A DNA stretch of 47,768 nucleotides from Candidatus Nitrosopumilus sp. GTDB taxonomy: Archaea; Thermoproteota; Nitrososphaeria; Nitrososphaerales; Nitrosopumilaceae. How positions within the stretch are numbered: the first letter of the stretch is position 1; each line of letters starts with the position of its first letter. Of the stretch, positions 7,783 through 15,846 are shown in pieces. Where the stretch lies: positions 1 through 47,768 of the forward strand of contig NZ_JAOULD010000009.1 of assembly GCF_029882185.1 (NCBI RefSeq), written 5' to 3'. The position numbers and the translations under genes are program-made. A model generated the notes under the pieces. That model did no database searches. It was not told where the DNA came from and worked only from the letters and a program-made list of their open reading frames with translations.

Positions 7783-8277
7783 TCATTTTTCAAAGTAATC
7801 GATTGGGATGTTTTGATAATCTCCATTTGGTAATACTCTTCTGATTGTAATTGGAATTACTCTTTGTTCTAATTCTTCCATTGAAATATCTAATGATATT
7901 CGTGCCGTTTTTGGAATTGGGATGAATGGTGGTGCTCCTAAAGATAATTGTAAAGCTCTTGCTCCCATAATTCTTGCCTTTTCAAATCTTGTTAGTGTTG
8001 GTGGTCCAATTGTGATCTTGTTTTTTTCACAAGGAATTTCAACTGGTTCATGTTCTTCTATTTTTTCAACAATTTCTCTTTCTTCAATTTCTTTAATTCT
8101 TTTTTCTAGAACCTCTTGTTCTTTTTCAGTTAATGGCTCAGATAGATCTTTTCTATCTATTAATTTTCGATAAGTATCTAATGCTTTGTTTAATCCTGTG
8201 TTTTCTTCAATCTCTGAATCCATATCCTCCCCCGGTTGTGAAGCTTCAATTAATTCAGGTTCTTTGACATCAGGCAA
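7783..8277 (-). CDS. rpoK: RNA polymerase subunit K (Rpb6/omega homologue)
   Basis: The C-terminal 75 residues are the RpoK/Rpb6 domain, which latches the largest RNA polymerase subunit during assembly: LTRFEKARIMGARALQLS, GAPPFIPIP, and the terminal ITIRRVLPNG strand. Before it lies an acidic, Glu-rich region of roughly 85 residues, longer than in most archaeal RpoK and probably disordered or coiled. I choose TTG 8277 as start. The farther ATG at 8316 would sit between the TATA box and this start, and the palindromic TATA box at 8300-8307 is centred 26.5 nt before the TTG. The gene diverges from the cyclophilin-like gene using the same box. Confidence 0.88.
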   Translation of the reverse strand: MPDVKEPELIEASQPGEDMDSEIEENTGLNKALDTYRKLIDRKDLSEPLTEKEQEVLEKRIKEIEEREIVEKIEEHEPVEIPCEKNKITIGPPTLTRFEKARIMGARALQLSLGAPPFIPIPKTARISLDISMEELEQRVIPITIRRVLPNGDYQNIPIDYFEK

Positions 8278-8299
8278 GTAACAAATTTTTCTTAAAACG

Positions 8300-8307
8300 T
8301 TATATAA
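8300..8307. promoter_or_regulatory. Palindromic, shared TATA box
   Basis: TTATATAA is its own reverse complement. Its centre (8303.5) is exactly 26.5 nt from the TTG at 8330 on the plus strand and from the TTG at 8277 on the minus strand. One TBP site could therefore serve both the cyclophilin-like gene and rpoK, each as a leaderless transcript. Confidence 0.6.
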
Positions 8308-8329
8308 TCTAATCATTTTAATGTACGAA

Positions 8330-8716
8330 TTGAGTACATCGTCAGTCTCTAGAAAACAACTAATTTTAGAAATTCGTGGAAAGGCAAAAATTACATGTGA
8401 TCTAAAACGCCACCTTTCTCCAAGGACTGTTGGAACTATTATGAGATCCTTGCCTTTGGAAGGACATGCTCACGTTTTAGGAAAAAGTATCTTGTATTTT
8501 GAAACAAATGTTGATTCTGGAATTGAAAGATCAAGAACTGAATTCAAAAAAGGCGATGTGGCATTTTTACCATCTACTGGAAGTGTTTGTTTTTTTCTAA
8601 ATGATGCTGTGTTTGCTAAAACTATGACTCCTATTGGTAAACTAAGTGGAAATGTTGAATCACTAAAGGATGCAAAGTCTGGTGATGTATTATGTATCTA
8701 TGAAGAAATTGCTTGA
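8330..8716 (+). CDS. Cyclophilin-like fold protein (TM1367/DUF369 type)
   Basis: The product (128 residues from TTG 8330) has the pattern of the small cyclophilin-like family found in archaea and Thermotoga. It reads LILEIRGKAKITCDLKRHL, LPLEGHAHVLG with a conserved His, a FKKGDVAFLPSTGSVCFF strand pair, and a C-terminal SGDVLCIYEE. It resembles the cyclophilin barrel but isomerase activity is not established for the family. The 3' end overlaps that of the S25e gene by 19 nt (8698-8716). An ATG at 8321 also exists in frame but lies upstream of the expected transcription start. Confidence 0.7.
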   Translation: MSTSSVSRKQLILEIRGKAKITCDLKRHLSPRTVGTIMRSLPLEGHAHVLGKSILYFETNVDSGIERSRTEFKKGDVAFLPSTGSVCFFLNDAVFAKTMTPIGKLSGNVESLKDAKSGDVLCIYEEIA

Positions 8717-9006
8717 TACAAATGGTGACCTGAATATCCTCCAACTCTTTTAACAATTCCTTTGTTTGTAGACTCTTTTAGAAATGCATTTGCTGCAGAA
8801 ATTTTAACGCCTGTTTGTCTTGCAAGATCTTGCACTGTGACAACTTTGGAATTTTGAATAATTTTCAATGCTTGCTGTTCGTTTACTTTGACTGTAATCT
8901 CTGCCTTCTTTGGTCCTCCTTCTCCCTTGTCTTTCTTTTTCTTTGTTTCTTTAGACCCTGCAGACTTGTCTTTGTTTGCAGCAGTTGGTTTTTTAGCTCC
9001 ACCCAT
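8698..9006 (-). CDS. rps25e: 30S ribosomal protein S25e
   Basis: The 102-residue protein has the lysine-rich, disordered N-terminal tail (about 35 residues) of S25e, followed by its winged-helix-like domain. That domain reads VNEQQALKIIQNSKVVTVQDLA, then GVKISAANAFLKE, and ends with HHLYQ. S25e is a small-subunit protein shared by archaea and eukaryotes. A TTTATAAG box (9029-9036 on the plus coordinate) is centred 26.5 nt before the ATG, so a leaderless message is expected. Confidence 0.93.
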   Translation of the reverse strand: MGGAKKPTAANKDKSAGSKETKKKKDKGEGGPKKAEITVKVNEQQALKIIQNSKVVTVQDLARQTGVKISAANAFLKESTNKGIVKRVGGYSGHHLYQAISS

Positions 9007-9028
9007 GAATTAAGAAAAAAATATTCCT

Positions 9029-9036
9029 CTTATAAA
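9029..9036 (-). promoter_or_regulatory. TATA box of rps25e
   Basis: TTTATAAG on the coding strand, centred 26.5 nt before the ATG at 9006. Confidence 0.6.
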
Positions 9037-9099
9037 CGATGAACCATTATTTGACTTTTCATTAATAATTCGCTAAAGAATCTGAAAATTATTTTCAAG

Positions 9100-9107
9100 T
9101 ATAAATA
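9100..9107 (+). promoter_or_regulatory. TATA box of the 70-aa zinc-finger gene
   Basis: TATAAATA, centred 26.5 nt before the ATG at 9130; divergent from the rps25e promoter about 70 nt away. Confidence 0.65.
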
Positions 9108-9129
9108 ACATCTTTATCACATAATCTGT

Positions 9130-9342
9130 ATGGGAATAGTATCTAAAGGTGCAAAATGCAATTTTGAAGGTTGTGATCAAGATGGTGCACGTTCTCTTAA
9201 TACAAGCAAAGTTGAAAACGCTGGATTGCGTGTAAATTCAACTGGAAAAAAAACAGTTCTTTGTAAAGAGCATTATAAAGAATACAAGAAGGAATCTAAA
9301 GACGATCGTGATCTTGAACGCGCTAGGTTTGATAAATTCTAG
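9130..9342 (+). CDS. Small zinc-finger protein (70 aa)
   Basis: The 70-residue basic protein has a CNFEGC knuckle near the N-terminus and a CKEHYKEYKK segment near residue 45, a Cys2-CysHis arrangement suited to zinc. The rest is lysine- and aspartate-rich. It is not assigned to a named family. The neighbourhood (S25e, deoxyhypusine synthase) hints at translation, but that is only context. Its stop TAG interleaves with the stop of the opposite gene at CTAG 9339-9342. Confidence 0.7.
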   Translation: MGIVSKGAKCNFEGCDQDGARSLNTSKVENAGLRVNSTGKKTVLCKEHYKEYKKESKDDRDLERARFDKF

Positions 9343-10433
9343 TCCTTCTTTTTTGATTTACCTATTTTATTATCTGGATTTTTGAAATAGTCTTCGCTTA
9401 ATTTATCATATAATTTGTTTAATTTTTTGTAGAGTCTTTTTGGCTTTCTTGTTTTTTGATTGCTAAGAACATATAATGCAAGAATTGGAAAAGCTATGGT
9501 GGCATCGGCATAAACTGTTATTATTCCCTCATGAGCATCTTGAACTTTTCCCCAACTTTTACCTTCTTGTAACGTGGCCCCTGACAATCCTCCTGTGTCT
9601 GGACGTGCATCTGTAATCTGAATGATATAATCTTGTCCTCCGTCGTCTCTCTTCAGAATTTGATCTAATAGTGGTCCTGTCTGCTGAGCTGTATTCTTTG
9701 GCACTCCTCCACCCAATTCCAAAATTCCTGATTTTTTTGAATCATACAGAATTGCAGCTTGTTCTATGATTTCTCGTACAAAATCTATGTTGTATATTTT
9801 ACCGCGTAACCGATGCACTGCTAAATTTAATGCTAATGACGAATCCTTCATAGTTGAAATGTATACTGGGACATCATAATCGTATGCAGAAGTAATGAAA
9901 CTTTTTTCTGGATATTTGGATTTTTCTTTACTGATTTTTCCCATTAAATTACAAAACTCTGCAGTTGTAAATGGTTTGTCTGGAAAATCTTCTCCGAACA
10001 TTTTTTGAACTAATTCATCTTGTGCCTCTAATGTTTCATGGAATTTAATATACACATCTCTAATTCTAACGATTTCATTCTCAAAGAGTTTCATATCGTC
10101 GACATCAAAACTACCTTGTTTTATTGGCAATCCCCATGCAAAATGATCTTCATGATAGACATTGGCTCCAGTTGTAACTATCCAATCCACAAATCCTCTT
10201 TCAATGAGTGTTTTAATTATCCCTCCAAATCCTACAGGTGTCATTGCTCCTGAAACTGTAAGACAAATTGTTGCATCTTCTTTGATCATTTCTGCATAAA
10301 GTTTCGCTGCTTCCCCAAGCTGTCTTCCGTTATATCCTGAACTTGCAAAAACATTTACCAAATCTTCTATGGTCATTTTTGGATCTAGTTTGATGTGTGG
10401 AATATCTTTGCCATGAAATTTATGAGGATCCAT
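9339..10433 (-). CDS. dys: Deoxyhypusine synthase
   Basis: The 364-residue protein is a deoxyhypusine synthase family member. In archaea and eukaryotes this enzyme uses NAD and spermidine to modify a lysine of translation factor IF5A. Visible marks are LTVSGAMTPVGFGG, the NVYHEDHFAWG motif, FITSAYDYDVPVY, LGGGVPKNTAQQ for NAD, and SGATLQEGKSWGKV, where the Lys after Trp-Gly is the residue that forms the enzyme-butylimine intermediate. YADATIAFPI completes the signature. Related homospermidine-synthase-like paralogues exist, so the acceptor is inferred. An ATTATTTA box lies 26-27 nt before the ATG. Confidence 0.88.
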   Translation of the reverse strand: MDPHKFHGKDIPHIKLDPKMTIEDLVNVFASSGYNGRQLGEAAKLYAEMIKEDATICLTVSGAMTPVGFGGIIKTLIERGFVDWIVTTGANVYHEDHFAWGLPIKQGSFDVDDMKLFENEIVRIRDVYIKFHETLEAQDELVQKMFGEDFPDKPFTTAEFCNLMGKISKEKSKYPEKSFITSAYDYDVPVYISTMKDSSLALNLAVHRLRGKIYNIDFVREIIEQAAILYDSKKSGILELGGGVPKNTAQQTGPLLDQILKRDDGGQDYIIQITDARPDTGGLSGATLQEGKSWGKVQDAHEGIITVYADATIAFPILALYVLSNQKTRKPKRLYKKLNKLYDKLSEDYFKNPDNKIGKSKKKD

Positions 10434-10547
10434 GTCTGAAAAAACAATTTTTCAGTAAATAATACTATCGCAAGAGTCTTTTTGAAATTCCTTTAATTGT
10501 CTGCTAGTAATCATTACTTATTTAGGAACAGTATGAAATAATACAAC

Positions 10548-10883
10548 ATGAAAATTATTGACTTACATGATCCTCGGAGAGTAAACCGATTTCCTGATTC
10601 TATTGAAGTATTGTTTTCTTCTGGGAATTTTATACAAGATGATTTTAAAATCTCCCGAGTTGAATTGAGGCTCTACAATGAACGAATTGATGATAAATTA
10701 GGTGTGTTTTCATTGATCACATCTTTTGTAGAGACTGACAAAGGTTCAATTGAAATGATTTATGATGAAGGTTTTAGAGGAGAAGATTCTTTGTTGAGGG
10801 CAACACAATTTCTTACATCGAACTTGGGGCTATCTGGTTTGATTTTACGTTCAGTTATTGCACTTGAAGAAAAATTAAAATAA
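10548..10883 (+). CDS. Hypothetical protein (111 aa)
   Basis: I do not recognise this 111-residue protein. It alternates strands and helices, begins MKIIDLHDPRRVNRFPDSIEV and ends in a hydrophobic helix (LGLSGLILRSVIALEEKL). There are no cysteines, signal peptide or clear motif. It has a well-placed CTTATTTAG promoter element (10517-10525) about 26 nt before the ATG, which supports the start. It converges on the pentapeptide-repeat gene with 6 nt between the stops. Confidence 0.65.
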   Translation: MKIIDLHDPRRVNRFPDSIEVLFSSGNFIQDDFKISRVELRLYNERIDDKLGVFSLITSFVETDKGSIEMIYDEGFRGEDSLLRATQFLTSNLGLSGLILRSVIALEEKLK

Positions 10884-10889
10884 TTTGTT

Positions 10890-11387
10890 TCACCATCGGC
10901 TCCCTTGACTCTCTAAAATTTTTCTCATGTCTTTTGAGATTGTCTGCAAAGTATCTTGATCATAATTTGCACCTGCAAAGTCTGCCGATGTTAAAATTGC
11001 TCCAGTAAAATTTGCATGTCTTAGATTTACTCCTCTCATGTTGGCTTTTTCCAAATCTGAATTTCTTAAATCTGTATAAAACAAATCAGCTCCGCTAATA
11101 TTTGCGTTTCTTAAATCTACCCCATACAATTCTGCATCCCACAGTTTTGCATTTGAGAGATTTACTCCTCGCATGTCTGCCCCTCTAAATTTGACATGAA
11201 AAAGAATGGTTTCACTTAAATCTGATTCGCTGAGATCTGAACAACTCAAATCTGCATTATGGATATCTCGATTCTTAAGATTAACTCCGTGCATGTTGGA
11301 ATCTGAAAAATCTCTTCCAACCAAATCTTCATAATCAAAATTGACTTTTGTAAGATTTCTCTTTCTAAACACATCTGATGGATTCAT
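10890..11387 (-). CDS. Pentapeptide-repeat protein
   Basis: The 165-residue protein is built from consecutive pentapeptide repeats of the A(D/N)LXX type (for example NADLS, GVNLS, GADLF), covering roughly residues 30-150. Such repeats form a right-handed quadrilateral beta helix. Known members include DNA mimics that protect gyrase, but most have no assigned function, and nothing here identifies a target. There is no signal peptide. It stands alone on the minus strand. Confidence 0.85.
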   Translation of the reverse strand: MNPSDVFRKRNLTKVNFDYEDLVGRDFSDSNMHGVNLKNRDIHNADLSCSDLSESDLSETILFHVKFRGADMRGVNLSNAKLWDAELYGVDLRNANISGADLFYTDLRNSDLEKANMRGVNLRHANFTGAILTSADFAGANYDQDTLQTISKDMRKILESQGSRW

Positions 11388-11449
11388 CCTGTGATCAATT
11401 CACATCTAACACATTTGAATTTAGATCTAATTTGTTTCTAAATTAATTC

Positions 11450-11599
11450 TTAATTGTATAATTCCAATTCTTGTAAAATCTTACCCATCGTGTGCTTCCA
11501 CCTTCGCATTTCGTCGATTTCATGAGGTCTGTTTTTTTCTAACTCTTTTTTTTCTTTTAGTAATTCTTGATGTCTCTTTTCACTTTTTTTGATGCGCAT
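11450..11599 (-). CDS. Small charged coiled-coil protein (49 aa)
   Basis: A 49-residue reading frame from ATG 11599 to TAA 11450. It is dominated by Lys, Glu and Arg and would form a helical hairpin: a KRHQELLKEKKELEK helix, a short PHEIDEM turn, and a second helix ending LELYN. It fills most of the gap between the pentapeptide gene and thrS. No family is recognised; the regular heptad-like spacing favours a real gene. Confidence 0.5.
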   Translation of the reverse strand: MRIKKSEKRHQELLKEKKELEKNRPHEIDEMRRWKHTMGKILQELELYN

Positions 11600-11702
11600 A
11601 TGGGACTATAATTCACAAATAAATTTCAATATTGCTATAATCTGTCTTTATTCATTCACAAAAATATCTGATTTGTAGATGATTGGTACTTTTGAGAATC
11701 GT

Positions 11703-11710
11703 ATATTTAT
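11703..11710 (+). promoter_or_regulatory. TATA box of thrS
   Basis: ATATTTAT, centred 26.5 nt before the ATG at 11733; it overlaps the more upstream in-frame ATGs, which argues against those being used. Confidence 0.5.
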
Positions 11711-11732
11711 GCCCGTTTTAACATGTCTTAAC

Positions 11733-13601
11733 ATGCGTATATTGCAACTTCATTGTGACAATATCGAGTATACTCCAACAAAAAAGGAGATAAAATCTGC
11801 TGAGGATATAGTTGATCTTCAAACACAAAGATTGGAGGAACTTGTAGTAGTTTTTGTTGCAATCGAAAACGGCGATGACTCTTCAGTGGCTCAAAATGCC
11901 ATATCTCAGATTAAAGCATCTATGGAAAAAATTGGATGTAAAAAATTATTGTTATATCCTTATGCTCATCTGAGTTCCAATCTTGCAAAACCTTCTACTG
12001 CTATGAATTTACTTAAAGAGATGGAGGATGGCGCATCAGAACTTGAAGTATCTCATTCCCCATTTGGTTGGACAAAGTCATATAAAATTCAGGTAAAGGG
12101 ACACCCTCTTGCAGAAAGCTCTAAAGTTGTAACTAAAGATTCATCTGGTTTAAAGGATGATAATGAAATTACCTCAGATGCTCTCAAAGGTGAATCCAAA
12201 ATTCGTTCCTATTGGAAAATACTTTCCACTGATGGCACAATGACAAACATTGGTGATTTTGATTTTTCAAAACATAAAAAATTAGAAGTTTTAGCAAAAT
12301 ATGAATCTGCAAAGATTCGTAAAGTGGATCAACCTCCCCCACATGTTGCATTGATGAAGAAAATGGGTATCGCTGATTATGAACCAGCATCTGATTCTGG
12401 CAACATGAGATTTTATCCAAATGGACGTCTAATCAAATCTTTGATAGAGAGATATGTTACTGACAGAGTCAAAGAATATGGGGGATATGAAGTTGAAACT
12501 CCTATCATGTATGATTCTGAACATCCAAGCATGGTGAGTTACTTTAATCGATTTCCGGCCAGACAATACAATATAGATTCAGAAGGAAAAAAACTCTTTT
12601 TGAGATTTGCTGCATGTTTCGGCCAATTTCTTATGGCAAATGAATATCAATTATCCTACAAAACATTACCATACAAGCTCTACGAACTTACACGATATAG
12701 TTTCAGAAGAGAACAATCTGGTGAACTAGTTGGATTAAGACGTTTAAGGGCATTTACTATGCCTGACTGTCATGCATTTTGCAAAGATATGCCTCAGGCC
12801 ATAGATGAAATTAAGACTCGATTTGACCTTTCTCAAAGTGTTCTTAAAGAACTTGGAATAGATGAAACTGATTATGATATGGCAATTAGATTTACTGAGG
12901 ACTTTTACAATGAAAACAAATCATCCATTGAAGAATTGGTCAAAAAACATGGACGACCTGTTCTAGTTGAAATGTGGAAAGAGAAGTTCTTTTACTTTGT
13001 ATTGAAATGGGAGTTTAATTTTATTGACGGTCTTGGAAAAGCATCTGCTTTATCAACAGATCAAATTGATGTAGAAAATGGAAAAAGATATGGCATTGAC
13101 TTTGTTGATGAAAACAACGTGAAACAAAATCCGATCATACTGCACAACTCCCCTAGCGGTGCAATTGAGCGAATCATATATGCATTATTAGAAAAAGCAG
13201 CTAAAGATTCCCGTGAAGGACGCAAACCACAATTCCCTCTTTGGTTATCTCCTACCCAGGTCAGAATTATCCCCATTAAAGAAGAATTTGATGAATTTGT
13301 TGAAATTCTTGCCGAAAGAATTTCTATAAACAATGTACGTGTTGACATTGATGATCGAAATGAAAGTATAGGGAAAAGAATTCGTGAAGCTGAAAAAGAA
13401 TGGATTAGGTACATTCTGGTAATTGGTGAAAAAGAAGCAAATTCACAGAATCTTAACATTCGTGACAGGCAAACTGGCGATGTTCGAGAAATATCTTTTG
13501 ATGATTTTATTACAGAAATAAATGAGCAAACTAGAGGAAAACCTTTCACTGGTTTGAATTTGCCAAAATATCTCTCAAAGAGACCAAATTTGATGGTGTA
13601 A
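11733..13601 (+). CDS. thrS: Threonyl-tRNA synthetase (archaeal type)
   Basis: The 622-residue enzyme charges tRNA-Thr. The N-terminal 140 or so residues are the archaeal editing domain, related to D-aminoacyl-tRNA deacylase (MRILQLHCDNIEY at the start, then SPFGWTKSYKI and VKGHPLAE). The class II catalytic core follows, with motif 2 as YSFRREQSGELVGLRRLRAF. The zinc ligands are Cys in FAACFGQF, His in MPDCHAF and His in ILHNSPSG. The anticodon-binding domain ends the chain (PTQVRIIPI onward). ATG 11733 is chosen because archaeal ThrRS starts here and the promoter spacing fits. Agmatinase starts 3 nt after its stop, so the two form an operon. Confidence 0.95.
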   Translation: MRILQLHCDNIEYTPTKKEIKSAEDIVDLQTQRLEELVVVFVAIENGDDSSVAQNAISQIKASMEKIGCKKLLLYPYAHLSSNLAKPSTAMNLLKEMEDGASELEVSHSPFGWTKSYKIQVKGHPLAESSKVVTKDSSGLKDDNEITSDALKGESKIRSYWKILSTDGTMTNIGDFDFSKHKKLEVLAKYESAKIRKVDQPPPHVALMKKMGIADYEPASDSGNMRFYPNGRLIKSLIERYVTDRVKEYGGYEVETPIMYDSEHPSMVSYFNRFPARQYNIDSEGKKLFLRFAACFGQFLMANEYQLSYKTLPYKLYELTRYSFRREQSGELVGLRRLRAFTMPDCHAFCKDMPQAIDEIKTRFDLSQSVLKELGIDETDYDMAIRFTEDFYNENKSSIEELVKKHGRPVLVEMWKEKFFYFVLKWEFNFIDGLGKASALSTDQIDVENGKRYGIDFVDENNVKQNPIILHNSPSGAIERIIYALLEKAAKDSREGRKPQFPLWLSPTQVRIIPIKEEFDEFVEILAERISINNVRVDIDDRNESIGKRIREAEKEWIRYILVIGEKEANSQNLNIRDRQTGDVREISFDDFITEINEQTRGKPFTGLNLPKYLSKRPNLMV

Positions 13602-13604
13602 AAA

Positions 13605-14477
13605 ATGAGCTTTCTTGACTTATACATGAACAAAAATCCTCTAATTACTGCATCGGATAATGATTCTGAGCCTGTAGCTACAATCTTTGGAATTCCATTT
13701 GATGCAACACACTCTTACAAACCTGGATGCAGATTTGGCCCTGACTCTATTCGTGATTCGTTTAACAATATTGAGATATTTCATCCTGAACTAGGAATTG
13801 ATTTAGAAACTGTAAATATTGAAGATTTGGGAAATACTCGCCATACTGTTGTCGCATCAGAAATGATTGATATGGTAAAAAAAATCACTACTGAACTTGT
13901 TTCAAAACAAAGACAATTGTTTATTTTAGGTGGAGAACATTCCATCACATATGGAACATACACAAGTTTTCCAAAGGAAACTGGATATGTTGTTTTTGAC
14001 GCACATTATGATTTAAGAGATGAATTTGCTGACATTAAACTAAGTCATGCATCATATTTGAGAAGAATCGTGGAAGAGAGGGGCTCTGAAAATATTCTAC
14101 ATGTTGGCGCACGTGCTTTTGTGAAAGAAGAATTGGAATTTCTTATTGAAAACAAAATCAAAACTATTTCTGATAAAGAAATAAGGGCTGGAAAAGGACC
14201 TGTCCTGCTAAAAGATTATGTTTCGACATTTGATTCTATTTACTCTAGTTTTGATCTTGATGTTTTAGATCCTGCGTATGCTCCTGGTGTTGGAAATCCA
14301 GAAGCTGTTGGTGTTACGTCGAGAGAACTTTTTGATATGATTCATGTTTTTAAAGACACCAAAGTAACCGGGGTTGACATTGTGGAACTAAATCCATACC
14401 ATGATAATGGATCAACTGCATCCCTTGCAGCAAAAATCATCTCTACTCTGATTGCCATTAATTTATCTCAAAAATAA
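13605..14477 (+). CDS. speB: Agmatinase / ureohydrolase family
   Basis: The 290-residue protein is a binuclear Mn ureohydrolase. The metal ligands are visible as the His of GGEHS, the Asp and His of FDAHYDLRDE, and the Asp pair of SFDLDVLDPAYAPG. Family members hydrolyse agmatine to putrescine and urea, arginine, or related guanidino compounds. The GVGNPEAVGVTSREL segment fits agmatinases. It starts 3 nt after thrS and should be co-transcribed with it. Polyamine made here could feed the deoxyhypusine synthase 3 kb away, which is inference. Confidence 0.88.
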   Translation: MSFLDLYMNKNPLITASDNDSEPVATIFGIPFDATHSYKPGCRFGPDSIRDSFNNIEIFHPELGIDLETVNIEDLGNTRHTVVASEMIDMVKKITTELVSKQRQLFILGGEHSITYGTYTSFPKETGYVVFDAHYDLRDEFADIKLSHASYLRRIVEERGSENILHVGARAFVKEELEFLIENKIKTISDKEIRAGKGPVLLKDYVSTFDSIYSSFDLDVLDPAYAPGVGNPEAVGVTSRELFDMIHVFKDTKVTGVDIVELNPYHDNGSTASLAAKIISTLIAINLSQK

Positions 14478-14564
14478 TATAAAATTTTTAAATCTGTAAA
14501 TAATTGCATGTCTTTGTTCCTCTGACTAATTTTTACTCTTTTTTACCTTACTTCTTTCTGTTCA

Positions 14565-14572
14565 CTTTATTA
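14565..14572 (+). promoter_or_regulatory. TATA box of the CDP-alcohol phosphatidyltransferase gene
   Basis: CTTTATTA, centred 26.5 nt before GTG 14595; this decides the start over ATG 14574, which would lie at the box. Confidence 0.5.
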
Positions 14573-14594
14573 GATGGTATTTTGGGTGTATTTC

Positions 14595-15167
14595 GTGTTA
14601 AACAATCTTCGTGGTGCTCTTAAACCGACCCTTGAAAAAATAGGCAAAGGATTTGCGGCAACGGGACTGTCTGCAAATTTTTGGACTTTTGTTGGTCTTG
14701 GATTTGCACTTGTTTCTGCAGTTGTTTATGGAATGGGAATTGAATCTGGATTGATTATTGGTGGCATATTGCTACTTGTTTCAGGATTTTTTGATATGGT
14801 TGATGGTCAAGTAGCACGTGTAACAGGAAAAACATCGAAAAAAGGTGAATATCTTGATTCAATGTTTGATAAAATCGCTGAAGTTGCAATATTTTTAGGC
14901 ATTTTAATTGGTGGATATGCCGAGCCATACCTTGTTTTACTTGCAATTACATTATCTTTGCTAGTTAGCTATGCAAGAGCAAAATCAGACATTATCAATA
15001 TCAAACTTCAAGGTATTGGAATTGGTGAAAGGGCTGAAAGACTTTTGGTGATTGCGATAATTGGAATTATAGGTTTTATGGATTACGCAGTTATTATCGT
15101 GGTAATTATTGCTGGAATGACATTGATTCAAAGAATGATCTTCACTGCAAAAAATATCAAAGAATAA
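14595..15167 (+). CDS. CDP-alcohol phosphatidyltransferase (archaeal phospholipid synthesis)
   Basis: This integral membrane enzyme of 190 residues carries the full family motif D-x2-DG-x2-AR-x8-G-x3-D-x3-D, seen as DMVDGQVAR, then KKGEYLD and SMFDK. Six hydrophobic spans can be placed. Members join a CDP-activated lipid to an alcohol. In archaea the usual substrates are CDP-archaeol and an inositol phosphate, serine or glycerol phosphate; the inositol type is likely here but not proven. I chose GTG 14595 from promoter spacing; the product then begins MLNNLRGALKP. Confidence 0.85.
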   Translation: MLNNLRGALKPTLEKIGKGFAATGLSANFWTFVGLGFALVSAVVYGMGIESGLIIGGILLLVSGFFDMVDGQVARVTGKTSKKGEYLDSMFDKIAEVAIFLGILIGGYAEPYLVLLAITLSLLVSYARAKSDIINIKLQGIGIGERAERLLVIAIIGIIGFMDYAVIIVVIIAGMTLIQRMIFTAKNIKE

Positions 15168-15250
15168 TTCTTATTTTACACTCTCCGAATTCATCATATT
15201 TTTTGGAATAAACAACAATGCTAATTTACTAGATTAATAATCAAATAATA

Positions 15251-15439
15251 TTGGCTAACTCGGAAGCTAAATCTGATAGATATGAAACGATAATGATTGA
15301 ATCAAAAATCAGAGAAGGTGTTTTCCATAAAGTTATTAAAAATTTGGAAAGTGGTAAAGCCGTTTCTTGTTCTTGTAAATGTTGGAGTAAAGGAAACAAG
15401 CCATGTATTGGTATGAGAACTATTGGCTATTCCGGTTGA
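15251..15439 (+). CDS. Small Cys-rich protein (62 aa)
   Basis: The 62-residue protein starts at TTG 15251, with a CTAATTTA box 26-27 nt upstream. The first 38 residues form a charged helix (IMIESKIREGVFHKVIKNL). The end has four clustered cysteines (CSCKCWSKGNKPC) and then a short GMRTIGYSG tail. The cluster suggests a metal site. No family is recognised. It is a stand-alone gene between the phosphatidyltransferase and S26e. Confidence 0.6.
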   Translation: MANSEAKSDRYETIMIESKIREGVFHKVIKNLESGKAVSCSCKCWSKGNKPCIGMRTIGYSG

Positions 15440-15515
15440 TTCATTCTATCTAAATTTGTGCAACAAAACTTGGTTTAGTAATTATGATTTCAAAGGTTTA
15501 TTTTTAAAAATAATA

Positions 15516-15803
15516 CTAACGTAGTTTACCACGTTTTCTTCTACTGTCTGCTGATCTGATTTTAAGAATCTTAAAATGAATTGCACATGATATACAGTAG
15601 TGTTTCAGAACTGTTGGTGATGCAATGTATGCCCCCTGTGCACGTAGCTCTTTTGCTAATGTATGCTCAACCAGATTTAATCTAGATGTGACTTTTTTTG
15701 CTTTGTCTTTTGGAACCGTTTGTCCGCAGTTTGTACATTGTACGACTCCTGAGGAACCTTTTCCTCCTTTTGTACGACCTCTGCTTGCACGTTTAAGTGG
15801 CAT
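15516..15803 (-). CDS. rps26e: 30S ribosomal protein S26e
   Basis: The 95-residue protein matches S26e: MPLKRASRGRTKGG start, zinc knuckle VQCTNCGQTVP, the AKKVTSRLNLVE strand, a second pair of cysteines in HYCISCAIH, and the basic KIRSADSRRKRG tail. S26e sits at the mRNA exit channel of the small subunit in archaea and eukaryotes. The start at 15803 rather than 15815 is given by the conserved MPLKR beginning and by a GAATATAA box (15826-15833) 26.5 nt upstream. Confidence 0.93.
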   Translation of the reverse strand: MPLKRASRGRTKGGKGSSGVVQCTNCGQTVPKDKAKKVTSRLNLVEHTLAKELRAQGAYIASPTVLKHYCISCAIHFKILKIRSADSRRKRGKLR

Positions 15804-15828
15804 GAACATGAGCAAATTTGCCTACTTA

Positions 15829-15841
15829 TATTCTTGTATAA
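15829..15841 (+). repeat. 13-bp direct repeat, left copy
   Basis: TATTCTTGTATAA, 6 nt before the integrase GTG. It is identical to 18734-18746 and is a candidate attachment-site core. It also overlaps the rps26e promoter. Confidence 0.4.
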
Positions 15842-15846
15842 CATAA

